From Flavobacteriales bacterium UBA974 (GTDB taxonomy: Bacteria; Bacteroidota; Bacteroidia; Flavobacteriales_D; Sanyastnellaceae), in assembly GCA_002292405.1 (NCBI GenBank), contig DBBW01000011.1, positions 1,715 to 63,502 on the forward strand: 61,788 bases of DNA, given 5' to 3'. The position numbers and the translations under genes were made by a program. Under the pieces are notes generated by a model. That model did not search any database. It saw nothing but the letters and a program-made list of their open reading frames with translations, and was not told where the DNA came from. The first letter of the stretch is position 1; the number at the start of each line of letters is the position of its first letter. Shown here piece by piece: positions 40,979 through 50,805 of the stretch.

Positions 40979-42754
40979 CTAAGGAATTCTAGTTCCAGGA
41001 ATTTTTCTAACTCGCAACGATTTAGGAGTTACTTCAATATACTCAGTGTCAGAGATCCACTCCATGTACTCTTCAAGAGACATATTCTTCGCAGGAGCGA
41101 TTTTAAGACCCTTGTCAGTACCAGAAGACCGGACATTTGAGTGCTTTTTTCCGCGGACTAGATTGAGTTCCATATCCGTGTTGCGTGAAGATTCTCCTAC
41201 GACTTGACCTGGATAAATTTCTTGACCTGGATCGATGTAGAAAGTGCCACGTTCTTGTAGGCGGTCAATTTCGTATGCACGGGCTTGTCCAAGCTCAGAA
41301 CTAATAAGAGATCCCGAAAGGCGAGTGGAAATTTCTCCTGCATAAACGTCGTACTCAATGAAACGGTGAGTCATAATTGCTTCACCTGATGTGGCTGTTA
41401 AGATTTGGTTTCTAAGACCTATCAGTCCACGAGAAGGGATGCGATACTCCATATGCTGCAGATCACCTTTAGGTTCCATCACCTGAAGCATTCCCTTTCT
41501 CATCATCACAAGCTCAGTAGCCTTTCCTGCAGTAGCCTCTGGCACATCGATCACCAAGTGCTCATATGGCTCGTGCTTTTCACCATCTATCTCTTTAAAG
41601 ATTACCTGAGGTTTTCCAACCTGTAACTCATATCCCTCTCTACGCATCGTCTCGATGAGGACAGAGAGGTGAAGTACTCCACGTCCAAAAACGTTCCACT
41701 TGTCCTCAGAATCTGTTTGTTCTACTCTTAGCGCTAAGTTTTTCTGAAGCTCCAAGTCCAGACGCTCACGAATGTGTCGAGATGTAAGGTAATCTCCTTC
41801 TTTTCCTAAAAAGGGTGAAGTGTTAATCGTAAAGAGCAGACTCATTGTAGGCTCGTCTACAGCGATACGCTCTATCTGATCAGGATTTTCGATGTCAGAG
41901 ATTGTATCTCCAATATCGAATTCTTCGATTCCGTTAATAGCACAAATATCCCCAGCACGAACTGAGTCTACTTTTTCTTTACCTAAACCAGTAAAAATGA
42001 AAAGCTCTTTGGCTCTAATTTTCTTTACTCCTGAAGCTGTGCAGAGAGCGTAGTCCCTGTTAGTGTGAAGTTCTCCTCGGTATAAACGTCCGATAGCAAT
42101 TCGTCCAGTGTACTTAGAGTAGTCGAGTGAAGTTATTTGCATCTGTGGATCTCCTTCATGGAAAGGTGCATCAGGGACTTCTGATACGATAAGATCTAGT
42201 AAGAAGTCTATATCCTCAGCAGGTTTTTGCCAATCCTCAGCCATCCAGTTGTGCTTGGCAGAACCATATGCTGTAGGGAAGTCAAGCTGCTCTTCAGTAG
42301 CATCGAGGTTAAACATAAGATCGAAAATCTGTTCGTGGACGATGTCTGGTGTACAGTTTTCTTTGTCGACTTTGTTTACTACTACGAGTGGCTTGAGGCC
42401 AAGTTCGATTGCTTTTCCAAGAACGAAACGGGTTTGGGGCATCGCTCCCTCAAAGGCATCTACAAGTAACAGAACGGCGTCAGCCATCTTAAGAACCCGC
42501 TCCACCTCGCCACCGAAATCCGCGTGACCTGGAGTATCTATGATATTAATCTTCGTTCCCTTCCACATAGCGCTTACGTTCTTCGAGAGAATAGTAATTC
42601 CTCTTTCGCGTTCGAGATCGTTGTTGTCTAAGATAAGTTCGCCGGATACCTTACGAGGGTCAACAGCTTGACAACGATGAATCATTTTATCGACAAGGGT
42701 AGTTTTACCGTGGTCAACGTGTGCAATGATGGCAATGTTTCTAATTCCGCTCAT
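40979..42754 (-). CDS. typA: Ribosome-associated GTPase BipA/TypA
   Basis: A 591-residue translational GTPase with G1 AHVDHGKTTLVDKM, G2 around GELILDNNDLERERGITI, G3 DTPGHADFGGEVERVL and G4 NKVDK. An EF-Tu-like domain 2, an EF-G-like domain and the BipA-specific C-terminal domain follow (VRGKKHSNVRSSGTDKG, with SLEEYMEWISDTEYIEVTPKSLRVRK at the end). BipA binds 70S ribosomes and helps 50S assembly, notably at low temperature. Length and motifs are normal. Cytoplasmic. It lies 25 bp upstream of the EEP gene on the same strand and diverges from the ABC operon. Confidence 0.97.
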   Translation of the reverse strand: MSGIRNIAIIAHVDHGKTTLVDKMIHRCQAVDPRKVSGELILDNNDLERERGITILSKNVSAMWKGTKINIIDTPGHADFGGEVERVLKMADAVLLLVDAFEGAMPQTRFVLGKAIELGLKPLVVVNKVDKENCTPDIVHEQIFDLMFNLDATEEQLDFPTAYGSAKHNWMAEDWQKPAEDIDFLLDLIVSEVPDAPFHEGDPQMQITSLDYSKYTGRIAIGRLYRGELHTNRDYALCTASGVKKIRAKELFIFTGLGKEKVDSVRAGDICAINGIEEFDIGDTISDIENPDQIERIAVDEPTMSLLFTINTSPFLGKEGDYLTSRHIRERLDLELQKNLALRVEQTDSEDKWNVFGRGVLHLSVLIETMRREGYELQVGKPQVIFKEIDGEKHEPYEHLVIDVPEATAGKATELVMMRKGMLQVMEPKGDLQHMEYRIPSRGLIGLRNQILTATSGEAIMTHRFIEYDVYAGEISTRLSGSLISSELGQARAYEIDRLQERGTFYIDPGQEIYPGQVVGESSRNTDMELNLVRGKKHSNVRSSGTDKGLKIAPAKNMSLEEYMEWISDTEYIEVTPKSLRVRKIPGTRIP

Positions 42755-42782
42755 AGGGGTGTTTTTTACGTCTTAGGACGCG

Positions 42783-42790
42783 CGAAAGTA
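42783..42790 (-). promoter_or_regulatory. -7 box (TACTTTCG) for typA
   Basis: TAnnTTCG on the minus strand, predicted leader about 24 nt before ATG 42754. No clear TTG upstream. Confidence 0.4.
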
Positions 42791-42841
42791 CGCCATTTTT
42801 CATGGTTAAGGGTGTTCATACTCAGTTCTAACTTTTTAACA

Positions 42842-42871
42842 TTGAAGTTATATACTGAAATGGTATCTTCG
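42842..42871 (+). promoter_or_regulatory. Promoter TTG-N19-TATCTTCG of the MacAB-like operon
   Basis: TTG 42842-42844, exactly 19 nt, TATCTTCG 42864-42871, then 5 nt to the GTG start at 42877. It supports both the GTG start and a leaderless or nearly leaderless message. Confidence 0.6.
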
Positions 42872-42876
42872 CTGCT

Positions 42877-43536
42877 GTGATAATATTAAAAGATCTAAGA
42901 AAGTCGTACACGACAGGCAATCAAAAGCTAGATGTTTTGAAGGGTCTAAGTTGCCATGTAAAAGAAGGTGAGATTGTAGCGATTATGGGGTCATCAGGCT
43001 CTGGTAAGTCGACACTTTTGAATATCTTAGGTTTGCTTGATGGATTTGATTCAGGGGAGTATATGCTCGCAGGAGAATCAATGGTTGGACTAGGAGAGAG
43101 GGCGGCAGCTAAATACAGAAGTAAATTTTTAGGATTTGTTTTTCAAAGTTTTAACCTCATAGGGTTTAAAACGGCTATTGAAAATGTAGCGCTACCTCTT
43201 TATTATCAAAAGGTGTCTCGAAAGGAAAGAAACGCCACTGCAATGGAGTATTTGAAGAAAGTGGGTTTAGAGGATTGGGCTTTGCATTTACCGAATCAAA
43301 TGTCAGGAGGCCAAAAACAACGCATTGCTATTGCTCGCGCTTTAGTAACAAAGCCTAAAGTGATCTTGGCAGATGAACCAACAGGTGCCCTAGACTCTAC
43401 AACCTCGCGTGAAGTGATGACTCTTTTAAGAGAGATAAACAAGGAGGGGATTACAATGATTATTGTCACCCATGAACATGATATTGCTGCGCTATGTGAT
43501 AGAACTATTCTTTTAACGGATGGTTTAATTGTTTAA
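42877..43536 (+). CDS. ABC transporter ATPase, MacB/LolD type
   Basis: A 219-residue nucleotide-binding subunit with Walker A GSSGSGKST, Q-loop FVFQSFNLIGFKTA, signature MSGGQKQRIAIARAL, Walker B VILADEPTGALD and H-loop VTHEHD. The NLIGFKTAIENVALPL region is typical of MacB/LolD/FtsE-like ATPases that work with FtsX-type permeases to pull substrates from the periplasm outward rather than transport through a channel. First of four genes (ATPase, two permeases, adaptor). The start is GTG, set by the promoter. Confidence 0.95.
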   Translation: MIILKDLRKSYTTGNQKLDVLKGLSCHVKEGEIVAIMGSSGSGKSTLLNILGLLDGFDSGEYMLAGESMVGLGERAAAKYRSKFLGFVFQSFNLIGFKTAIENVALPLYYQKVSRKERNATAMEYLKKVGLEDWALHLPNQMSGGQKQRIAIARALVTKPKVILADEPTGALDSTTSREVMTLLREINKEGITMIIVTHEHDIAALCDRTILLTDGLIV

Positions 43537-43559
43537 TTTTAACAGTGAAAATTTAGTTG

Positions 43560-44786
43560 ATGTTTAATAGAGATACCTGGTTAGAAATTGCAAATACGGT
43601 GCTTAGTCATCCAATGCGCACGTTTTTAACGGGGTTATCTATTGCGTTGGGAGTGTTCATTTTAGTTGTAATGCAAGGTTTGGGGTTTGGTCTACAAAAT
43701 GGAGTGAAAAACCAATTTAGTGATGACGCTGTGAATTCAATATGGGTGAATTCAGGTCGGACACAACTTGCATATCATGGAAATAAGCCAAACAGACAAA
43801 TTAAGATGCGAAACTCTGATGTGGATGCAATGTTCAATCAAATGGATACTGTAAATGCATATTCTAGGAGAATAAGGATTTGGGGGGTAACTATGGAGTA
43901 TGAAGATCAACAAAGTAATTTCCCGTTGAGGGGAGTTGACCCCGATCATCAGATGCTTGAGAACACAACTCTTACTGAAGGTAGATTTGTATCTAGGCGG
44001 GATGTAGTTGAGGAAACTAAAGTGGCTGTTCTTGGCGCTACTATAGTTGAGGAGTTATTTAAGGGTGAAAGTCCTATAGGTACGTATATATTAATTGGTG
44101 GTGTGCAGTTTCGTGTGGTGGGGGCATTTGATGATCCAGCAAGTCGCTGGGAGAACAAAATGGCCTACTTGCCTTTTACAACTGCTCAGAATATTTTCAG
44201 GTCTAACGATAAGGTAGACCAAATCATTCTGGGTACCGGTGATCTGCATATCGCGGGAACTAGAGCATTAACTGAATCCTTATTGTCGTGGTTTAAAGAC
44301 AGAAAAGCTGTGCATCCCGATGATACTCGCGGGGTTTGGATGAGAAATAATAATGAGGAGTACGAACGCTTTCAGAACATCTTTTTAGGGATAGAATTAT
44401 TTATATGGGGGATAGGACTCCTTACTTTGCTTGCTGGAGCTGTAGGCGTTGCTAATATTTTAGCTATCGCAGTAAAGGAGAGGACGAAAGAAATAGGAGT
44501 TCGCAAAGCTCTGGGGGCATCGAGTTTGTCTGTGGTGGGTCTAGTTGTTCAAGAGTCTGTAGCACTAATGATTGTTTCTGGATCGGCAGGTCTTGTTGTT
44601 GGAGTAGGTTTGCTTGAGATAGTGTCTCCAATGATAGATCATGAGTACTTTAAAAATCCCCAAGTAGATTTCAGGATAGCATTAGTTGCTCTTACTATTC
44701 TTGGGATAGTAGGTATTGTAAGTGGAATAGGGCCGGCAATTCGTGCTGTTAGCATTAGACCGGTAGAAGCACTAAGAGACGAATGA
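43560..44786 (+). CDS. MacB-like ABC permease, first copy
   Basis: One N-terminal membrane span (MRTFLTGLSIALGVFILVVMQGLGFG), a large periplasmic core domain (about 55-275: MacB-PCD) and three C-terminal spans (about 285-405) ending in AIRAVSIRPVEALRDE, the family's cytoplasmic hook. It couples ATP hydrolysis to mechanical movement of periplasmic substrates. I use ATG 43560; the frame extends one codon to a TTG. Its end overlaps the second permease gene by 4 bp (ATGA). The two permeases probably form a heterodimer. Confidence 0.92.
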   Translation: MFNRDTWLEIANTVLSHPMRTFLTGLSIALGVFILVVMQGLGFGLQNGVKNQFSDDAVNSIWVNSGRTQLAYHGNKPNRQIKMRNSDVDAMFNQMDTVNAYSRRIRIWGVTMEYEDQQSNFPLRGVDPDHQMLENTTLTEGRFVSRRDVVEETKVAVLGATIVEELFKGESPIGTYILIGGVQFRVVGAFDDPASRWENKMAYLPFTTAQNIFRSNDKVDQIILGTGDLHIAGTRALTESLLSWFKDRKAVHPDDTRGVWMRNNNEEYERFQNIFLGIELFIWGIGLLTLLAGAVGVANILAIAVKERTKEIGVRKALGASSLSVVGLVVQESVALMIVSGSAGLVVGVGLLEIVSPMIDHEYFKNPQVDFRIALVALTILGIVGIVSGIGPAIRAVSIRPVEALRDE

Positions 44787-46069
44787 AGAAAGGATTTAAA
44801 ATAAATCTGTTTGATAGAGATAGAGCTCTTGAAATTCTTCAAGTTTTCTTGACGAACCCGTTCAGGACATTTTTATCTGGATTAGGAGTGGGATGGGGAC
44901 TCTTTATGATTGTTGTTACAGTTGGTGCATCTAACGGCCTAGAAAATGGTGTGACAAGTGATATGGGTGGTAGGGTAAAGAATTCAATGTTTCTTTGGTC
45001 CCAAATGACTTCTATGCCCTATAAGGGATTTAATAGGGGTAGACGGTTCGAGTTTAACAATTCTGACACAGAATATCTGAGAGAGAATGCCAGTTCAATC
45101 AAGCTAGTAGCTCCAAGAAATCAACTTGGAGGACATAGAGGATCAAATAATATTATGAGAGGCACCAAATCGGGAGCCTTTAATGTATATGGCGATGTCC
45201 CAGGATATATTGAAATAGATCCTGTAAAGATTTTAAGCGGTCGTTACTTAAATCAAGGGGATTTAGATAATGAGCGAAAAATTGCTGTAATAGGCAAACG
45301 GGTTTTAGAACTTCTTTATGATAAAGGTGAAGAACCCATAGGTTCTACCATTCAAGTTCAAGGAGTTCTCTTTAGTGTCGTAGGTGTTTACTCGACCTAT
45401 AAAACAGGAGAGGATGCAGAGGAGGATAACCAAAGCATTTTCATCCCATATACGACTTTTGGTAAAGCATTTAATCAAGGTGATTTGGTAGGATGGTATA
45501 GTCTATTAATGGATGAGAATATTCACGCGGATTCTTCTGCCGCGGAGGTGATGTCTCTAATGAAGCAACGCAAAAGCGTTCATCCAGATGATACAAGGGC
45601 TTTGGGGCATTGGTCTATGGCTTCAGCTTTTGAAGAAATTGAAACAATCTTTGGAGCATTTCGACTTATTTCATTCATATTTGGAGGGCTAGCCTTACTT
45701 GCAGGAGCCATAGGAATAATGAATATTATGCTAATAACAGTTAGAGAGCGCACTAAGGAGCTTGGTATTCGCCGAGCTATGGGTGCTACTCCTTTTACAG
45801 TTATGCGCCAAATCATGGCTGAAACCATGTTCCTTACTGTGCTAAGCGGACTTGCAGGTGTGTCGCTTGGAGTCGCGTCCCTAGAGGGCGTAAACACATT
45901 GCTCACGTCAATGGGGGGAGCAGGAGGAAGTTTTCGTAATCCAGAAATATCATTACATACTGTACTTATCGCCCTTGGGGTGATGCTCATAATGGGCATT
46001 ATTGCGGGTATATTGCCGGCCATTCGTGCAGTAGCAATTCGTCCAGTAGAAGCAATTAGAACAGAATGA
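44783..46069 (+). CDS. MacB-like ABC permease, second copy
   Basis: Paralogue of the previous protein with the same plan: N-terminal span ([22 protein letters not shown]), periplasmic core with VAPRNQLGG and [18 protein letters not shown], then three C-terminal spans ending [48 protein letters not shown]-type sequence marks the FtsX fold. It overlaps both neighbours by 4 bp (ATGA), indicating tight translational coupling. Two non-identical permeases in place of a MacB homodimer suggest an asymmetric machine. Substrate unknown. Confidence 0.92.
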   Translation: [428 protein letters not shown]

Positions 46070-47193
46070 AAAAAGGTAGATTATACGCCCTCATGGGCTT
46101 TGTTGTATTGGTAGTTGGAACTGCTTTGTATACAGTGAATTTTCTTTATGAAAAAGAACAGACCTCACAGGCTGTTTTTGACACAAAATCCCCTGAGGTT
46201 GGAAATGTTATTTTAAAAACAGTTGCTTCCGGGAGTATTCAGCCTCGACAAGAGATATTAATTAAACCACAAGTAAGTGGTATAGTCAGGGAGGTACATA
46301 TTGAAGCAGGTGATTTGGTAAAAGCGGGAGAAATCCTTGCAGAAGTTACAATTGTGCCGAATATTGCATCTCTTTCAAATGCAGAGAATCGCCTATCAAG
46401 AGCTAAGATATCAAGAGATGATGCAAAAACAACATATGATAGGAATGCTGCATTATTTGAACAAGGCGTTGTTTCGGCAATGGATATGCAGAGATTTGAG
46501 TTAGCATTAAACGAGTCAAATGAGGAAATGCTTGGTGCAGAAGATAACCTTCGAATAGTACGTGAAGGTGTAACCTCACGAGGAGGTTCGAAGTCTAACA
46601 CACTGATTCGTTCAACGATTGACGGTATGGTGCTTGACGTCCCTGTAAAAAAAGGGAATAGTGTGATTGAAGCAAACAATTTTAATGATGGTTCTACTGT
46701 AGCATCAGTTGCTGATATGCAAGACTTAATTTTTGTTGGAAAAATTGATGAAAGTGAAGTAGAGAAACTACATGAGGGGATGGATATTGTTCTTACCATT
46801 GGGGCTATTGATGGAGCAAGTTATCCTGCTACATTAGAGCATATTGCTCCAAAAGGTGTTGAAGAGTCCGGTGCGATCCAATTTGAGATCAAAGCTGCAG
46901 TTACTCTAAAGGAAGGCCAATTCCTGAGAGCTGGATACTCAGCAAACGCTGATGTTGAACTAGATAGGCGAGACTCTGTACTTACAATTAGTGAAAATCT
47001 GGTACAGTATGAAAGACGTCAAGCATTTGTAGATGTGAAAACGTCCCCTAATACTTTCGAGCGTCGAAATGTTAAACTGGGACTTTCTGATGGGCTTGTT
47101 GTAGAGGTGATTGAGGGAGTTGAATTAGAGGATGCTATAAAGATTTGGAACAAGCCTTCCTTCAATGGGAGAAAAAAGAAAGGAAAAAAATAA
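46066..47193 (+). CDS. MacA-like periplasmic adaptor (membrane fusion protein)
   Basis: An N-terminal membrane anchor (about 8-28), a lipoyl/barrel-sandwich half (GSIQPRQEILIKPQVSGIVREVHIEAGDLVKAGEILAEV), a helical hairpin (about 105-165), the returning lipoyl half (IDGMVLDVPVKKGNSVIEAN) and beta-barrel/membrane-proximal domains to residue 375 identify a HlyD/MacA family adaptor. It would link the two permeases to an outer-membrane TolC-like channel, which is not encoded here. The C-terminus is strongly basic. It overlaps the second permease by 4 bp and closes the operon. Confidence 0.92.
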   Translation: MKKGRLYALMGFVVLVVGTALYTVNFLYEKEQTSQAVFDTKSPEVGNVILKTVASGSIQPRQEILIKPQVSGIVREVHIEAGDLVKAGEILAEVTIVPNIASLSNAENRLSRAKISRDDAKTTYDRNAALFEQGVVSAMDMQRFELALNESNEEMLGAEDNLRIVREGVTSRGGSKSNTLIRSTIDGMVLDVPVKKGNSVIEANNFNDGSTVASVADMQDLIFVGKIDESEVEKLHEGMDIVLTIGAIDGASYPATLEHIAPKGVEESGAIQFEIKAAVTLKEGQFLRAGYSANADVELDRRDSVLTISENLVQYERRQAFVDVKTSPNTFERRNVKLGLSDGLVVEVIEGVELEDAIKIWNKPSFNGRKKKGKK

Positions 47194-47264
47194 GCAAGAG
47201 GCAACCGTTTAGGGATTATAGCGTTTAGATTTTAGAAAGTTCTTGAACCCTATCTATTAAAACC

Positions 47265-50200
47265 ATGCGTCTATTTATTTCTTTTTTCACAGTTGTTATT
47301 TTCTTCATTTGTTCCTCTTTTCTACAGGGGAATATTAATTCCACTTATGCTCAAGGAAGTTATTGGTCTGAGGTTAATTTGCGTTCAGATGATGGTAACC
47401 CCACAATTCAACCTGCGAAGTATAGAACAGTAGGATTGGACATAGATGCTATCCGTCAGGTTTTAGATTCTGCACCTCATGAAAATGACGTTTCAGCAAG
47501 AAATTCATCAGCCGTAATAGAATTGCCGATGCCAGATGGAACAATGGAAACATTCTCGTTTGTGAACAGTCCTGTGATGGCGCCAGGTTTGGCTGAAAAA
47601 TATCCTGAGATACAAGTATACTTAGGTCAAGGAGTTGAGAATCCTACTTATATCGTTAGGTTTGACCTTACACCTCAAGGATTTCATGCGATGATTCTAA
47701 ATTCGGGGTCAACAGTTTATATAGATCCATATACAATTGGAGATTTAACAAAATGCATAAGCTACACGAAAGCAAGTTTTTATGAAACTACGGATAAGGT
47801 GCACGGTGGATGTTTAGTAGAAAACGATAACTTGAGTTCTGTAATAGACAAGCTTGCTCCGACACAAGCAAAACCAGTAAAGCCTGCAAAACCATCTAAC
47901 CCCAACGAAATCCTACAAATGGGTATGCAGTTAGGAATGCAAAAAATCATGGGAGTTAGCAATGGTTCTACTCTACGCACTTACCGTCTTGCACTTGCCT
48001 GCACAGGTGAGTACGCACAATATCATGGTGGAACTATTGCAGGTGCATTAGCTGCAATGAATACGTCTATGGCCAGGGTGAATGGAGTGTTTGAGAGGGA
48101 CGTTTGTATCAGAATGATTATTGTAGATAACAACGAGAGTGTCATTTTCTTAAATAGCGGTTCTGATCCGTATTCAAACGGAAATGGAGGGACTATGTTG
48201 AGCCAAAATCAAAGCACTTGTGACAGCAATATCGGTTATAATAACTATGACATAGGTCACGTTTTCTCTACTGGAGGTGGAGGAGTAGCTTATTTGCAAT
48301 CTCCTTGTGGAGGAAATAAAGCGGGAGGTGTAACAGGCCAAACCTCACCTGTTAACGATCCCTTCGATATAGACTATGTAGCCCATGAAATGGGGCATCA
48401 ATGGGGTGGGAATCATACACAGAACAACAGTTGTAATAGATCAAGTGGAGCTGCTTACGAGCCGGGCTCAGCATCTACTATTATGGGATACGCCGGAATT
48501 TGTGCGCCTAATCTTCAGTCAAATTCAGACGATCATTTCCACAATCACAGTATCAATGAGATGATTTCTTTTACTGTAAACGGTAATGGAAACTCTTGTG
48601 ATGTTCCTACATCAACGAATAACAATATTCCCACAGTTACAACTTTTAATAGCGGTTCAACCATTCCTGCAAATACTCCATTTGAACTCATAGCCTCAGG
48701 TTTAGATTCTGATGGAGACGCTATCACATATAACTGGGAGCAGTACGATTTAGGACCCCAGACTTCAAGTAATGATGGCAATCTTACGAATCCGTCGGGC
48801 AACCAACCAATATTTAGATCTTGGTCTTCAACCACCTCGAACACCCGTGTATTCCCACGTATATCTGATTTGGTGAATGGAACGACGACAATTGGTGAGC
48901 ACTTACCATCATACTCTAGAGGTCTTCAATTTAAGTGTTCTGTGAGAGATAATGTCGCTGGGGGTGGAGCTTTTGTTGATGAGTTAATGTCTCTTTCTGT
49001 TGACGGGAATTCGGGTCCATTTGTGTTAACCTCTCCCAACGGTGGGGCAGTGCCAAATGGTTTTGCGACTATTACGTGGGATGTTGCAGGAACAAATCAA
49101 TCTCCTGTAAACTGTTCTTCTGTTGAAATTTTACTTTCAACTGATGGGGGATACTCATTTCCTACTGTGTTAGCTACCGGAGTTGCAAATACCGGCTCAG
49201 CTGTAGTACTCATTCCATATATTACAACAACGACTGCTAGATTTAAAATTAAGGGGGAAGGCAATGTCTTTTTTGATATTTCTAATTCAAATGTTACCAT
49301 TACTCAAGGTGTCGGTGGCGCTGACTGGGATGTCGCTGTTCAGGGTGTTTCTGGGTTAAGTTCTGCGGGGTGTGGAACAGCAGTGAGCCCGTCCATTTCT
49401 ATTGTTAATCTTGGCATTCAAACAATCGCGGATTTCTCTCTGACGTATTCATTGAACGGAACGGGGACTACAACCCAAGCTTGGACTGGTTCCTTATCTT
49501 CTGGATCAGCTGTTGATATCGCATTATGTCCAAGTGGTGATTCCTGTGTGGATTTGGGCAATGGAACTCATGACATTGATGTATCAGTTGTTTTAGCCTC
49601 TTCAGACGGTGATGATGAAGATCTCTCAAACAATCAATTATCAACTCAGTTTGTTACACTAAGTGGGGAACAAGCAACGCTTACACTTTTAACGGACAAT
49701 TATCCTGAAGAGACAACATGGACTGTAACAGATGCCAATGGAGCGACAGTGTGGTCGGGAGGCGCGTATTCGACAGCCCAAACTGAATATGTAGAGACCA
49801 CGTGTTTAGCAATTGGATGTTACACATTATCTGTGATGGATTCATATGGCGATGGAATGACCTATGGAGGGGTTACTGGTAACTACGAGCTGGTTGACGA
49901 GTCGGGTACAGTTTTGGCACAGATCGTGGAAGGAGGAGATTTCGGTTCCCAAGCGGATCATGAGTTTTGTCTTGAACTTGCGGTTATTTATGGATGTATG
50001 GAGCTAGATGCTTGTAACTATGACCCAAATGCAACTGATCCTGCCACTTGTATATATCCTTCAGAAGGATTCGATTGTGATGGCGTTTCTCTTTGTCCTC
50101 TTGATTTGAATTCAAATGGATATGTAGAAGTAAGTGACCTGTTAATGATACTGTCAGACTTTGGGTGTGCTGTCGATTGTGTGAGTGATGTGAATGGTGA

Positions 50201-50270
50201 CTTTGCTGTAACGGTTGCTGATGTGTTATTGATTTTATCAAGCTTCGGTAATCCTTGCCCTGTTTTGTAG
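47265..50270 (+). CDS. Large secreted M12B-like (reprolysin-type) metalloprotease with dockerin-like tail
   Basis: After a signal peptide (about 1-30) comes a propeptide-like region, then a metzincin catalytic domain with the zinc site His374-Glu375, His378 and His384 (HEMGHQWGGNH) and a Met-turn (MGYAGIC). Beta-sandwich modules follow (about 455-900), then a Cys/Asp-rich linker (CMELDACNYDPNATDP) and, at about 945-1001, two dockerin-like repeats (VSDLLMILSDFG, VADVLLILSSFG). No T9SS type A tail is present. The protein should digest extracellular proteins. The related tail on the monooxygenase at 28490 suggests a common targeting or Ca2+-binding role. It follows the export operon by 71 bp, but I find no proof that this system exports it. 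Confidence 0.9.
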   Translation: MRLFISFFTVVIFFICSSFLQGNINSTYAQGSYWSEVNLRSDDGNPTIQPAKYRTVGLDIDAIRQVLDSAPHENDVSARNSSAVIELPMPDGTMETFSFVNSPVMAPGLAEKYPEIQVYLGQGVENPTYIVRFDLTPQGFHAMILNSGSTVYIDPYTIGDLTKCISYTKASFYETTDKVHGGCLVENDNLSSVIDKLAPTQAKPVKPAKPSNPNEILQMGMQLGMQKIMGVSNGSTLRTYRLALACTGEYAQYHGGTIAGALAAMNTSMARVNGVFERDVCIRMIIVDNNESVIFLNSGSDPYSNGNGGTMLSQNQSTCDSNIGYNNYDIGHVFSTGGGGVAYLQSPCGGNKAGGVTGQTSPVNDPFDIDYVAHEMGHQWGGNHTQNNSCNRSSGAAYEPGSASTIMGYAGICAPNLQSNSDDHFHNHSINEMISFTVNGNGNSCDVPTSTNNNIPTVTTFNSGSTIPANTPFELIASGLDSDGDAITYNWEQYDLGPQTSSNDGNLTNPSGNQPIFRSWSSTTSNTRVFPRISDLVNGTTTIGEHLPSYSRGLQFKCSVRDNVAGGGAFVDELMSLSVDGNSGPFVLTSPNGGAVPNGFATITWDVAGTNQSPVNCSSVEILLSTDGGYSFPTVLATGVANTGSAVVLIPYITTTTARFKIKGEGNVFFDISNSNVTITQGVGGADWDVAVQGVSGLSSAGCGTAVSPSISIVNLGIQTIADFSLTYSLNGTGTTTQAWTGSLSSGSAVDIALCPSGDSCVDLGNGTHDIDVSVVLASSDGDDEDLSNNQLSTQFVTLSGEQATLTLLTDNYPEETTWTVTDANGATVWSGGAYSTAQTEYVETTCLAIGCYTLSVMDSYGDGMTYGGVTGNYELVDESGTVLAQIVEGGDFGSQADHEFCLELAVIYGCMELDACNYDPNATDPATCIYPSEGFDCDGVSLCPLDLNSNGYVEVSDLLMILSDFGCAVDCVSDVNGDFAVTVADVLLILSSFGNPCPVL

Positions 50271-50280
50271 TAATTCGTGC

Positions 50281-50288
50281 TATCTTGC
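50281..50288 (+). promoter_or_regulatory. -7-like box (TATCTTGC) 4 nt before cytidine deaminase
   Basis: TAnnTTGC, gap ttga, ATG 50293. A TTG at 50255-50257 lies 23 nt upstream. It starts only 10 nt after the protease stop. Confidence 0.4.
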
Positions 50289-50292
50289 TTGA

Positions 50293-50796
50293 ATGAAGTA
50301 TGAAGAGATGGAGGTGAGGTGTGTCTTAACACCCACCGATGAACTAGACTTACCCGAAATCGATAAAGTTCTTTTAAAGAAAGCGCATGAAGCAGCGTCA
50401 AAAGCGTACGCTCCGTATTCAGGTTTTCAGGTTGGATCAGCTGTTAGAATGAAATCTGGTGCTATCGTAGTTGGGAGTAACCAAGAAAACATGGCTTATC
50501 CCTCTGGCCTTTGTGGTGAGAGAGTCGCTGTGTTTGCAGCGGGAGCTCAGTTTTCCGGCGAGGATATTGAAGCTGTTGCCATTGTTTCACCTTCACCTAT
50601 AGCAGTTCCGAGTGCTTTTTTGCCATGCGGTGGTTGCCGACAGGTTTTACTCGAAGCGGAATCTAGACAAGAAGCTCCGATTAGACTTTTGTTACAAGCC
50701 AGAGATGAAATAGTTCTTGTTTCAAAAAGTGCGATTAATTTAGTTCCCTTTGCTTTTACTGTTGAAGATGGTGGTCTATCATCGGATAATAAATAG
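50293..50796 (+). CDS. cdd: Cytidine deaminase
   Basis: A 167-residue zinc deaminase of the tetrameric type: APYSGFQVGSAV near residue 40, the zinc/catalytic CGERVAVFAAG (Cys plus proton-shuttle Glu) and PCGGCRQVLLE giving the two further Cys ligands. It converts cytidine or deoxycytidine to uridine or deoxyuridine in the cytoplasm for pyrimidine salvage. About 15 residues longer at the N-terminus than many homologues; ATG 50293 is supported by the 4-nt spaced -7 box. It is followed 9 bp later by a nucleoside transporter gene, a natural salvage operon. Confidence 0.94.
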   Translation: MKYEEMEVRCVLTPTDELDLPEIDKVLLKKAHEAASKAYAPYSGFQVGSAVRMKSGAIVVGSNQENMAYPSGLCGERVAVFAAGAQFSGEDIEAVAIVSPSPIAVPSAFLPCGGCRQVLLEAESRQEAPIRLLLQARDEIVLVSKSAINLVPFAFTVEDGGLSSDNK

Positions 50797-50805
50797 ATTC
50801 ACCCA

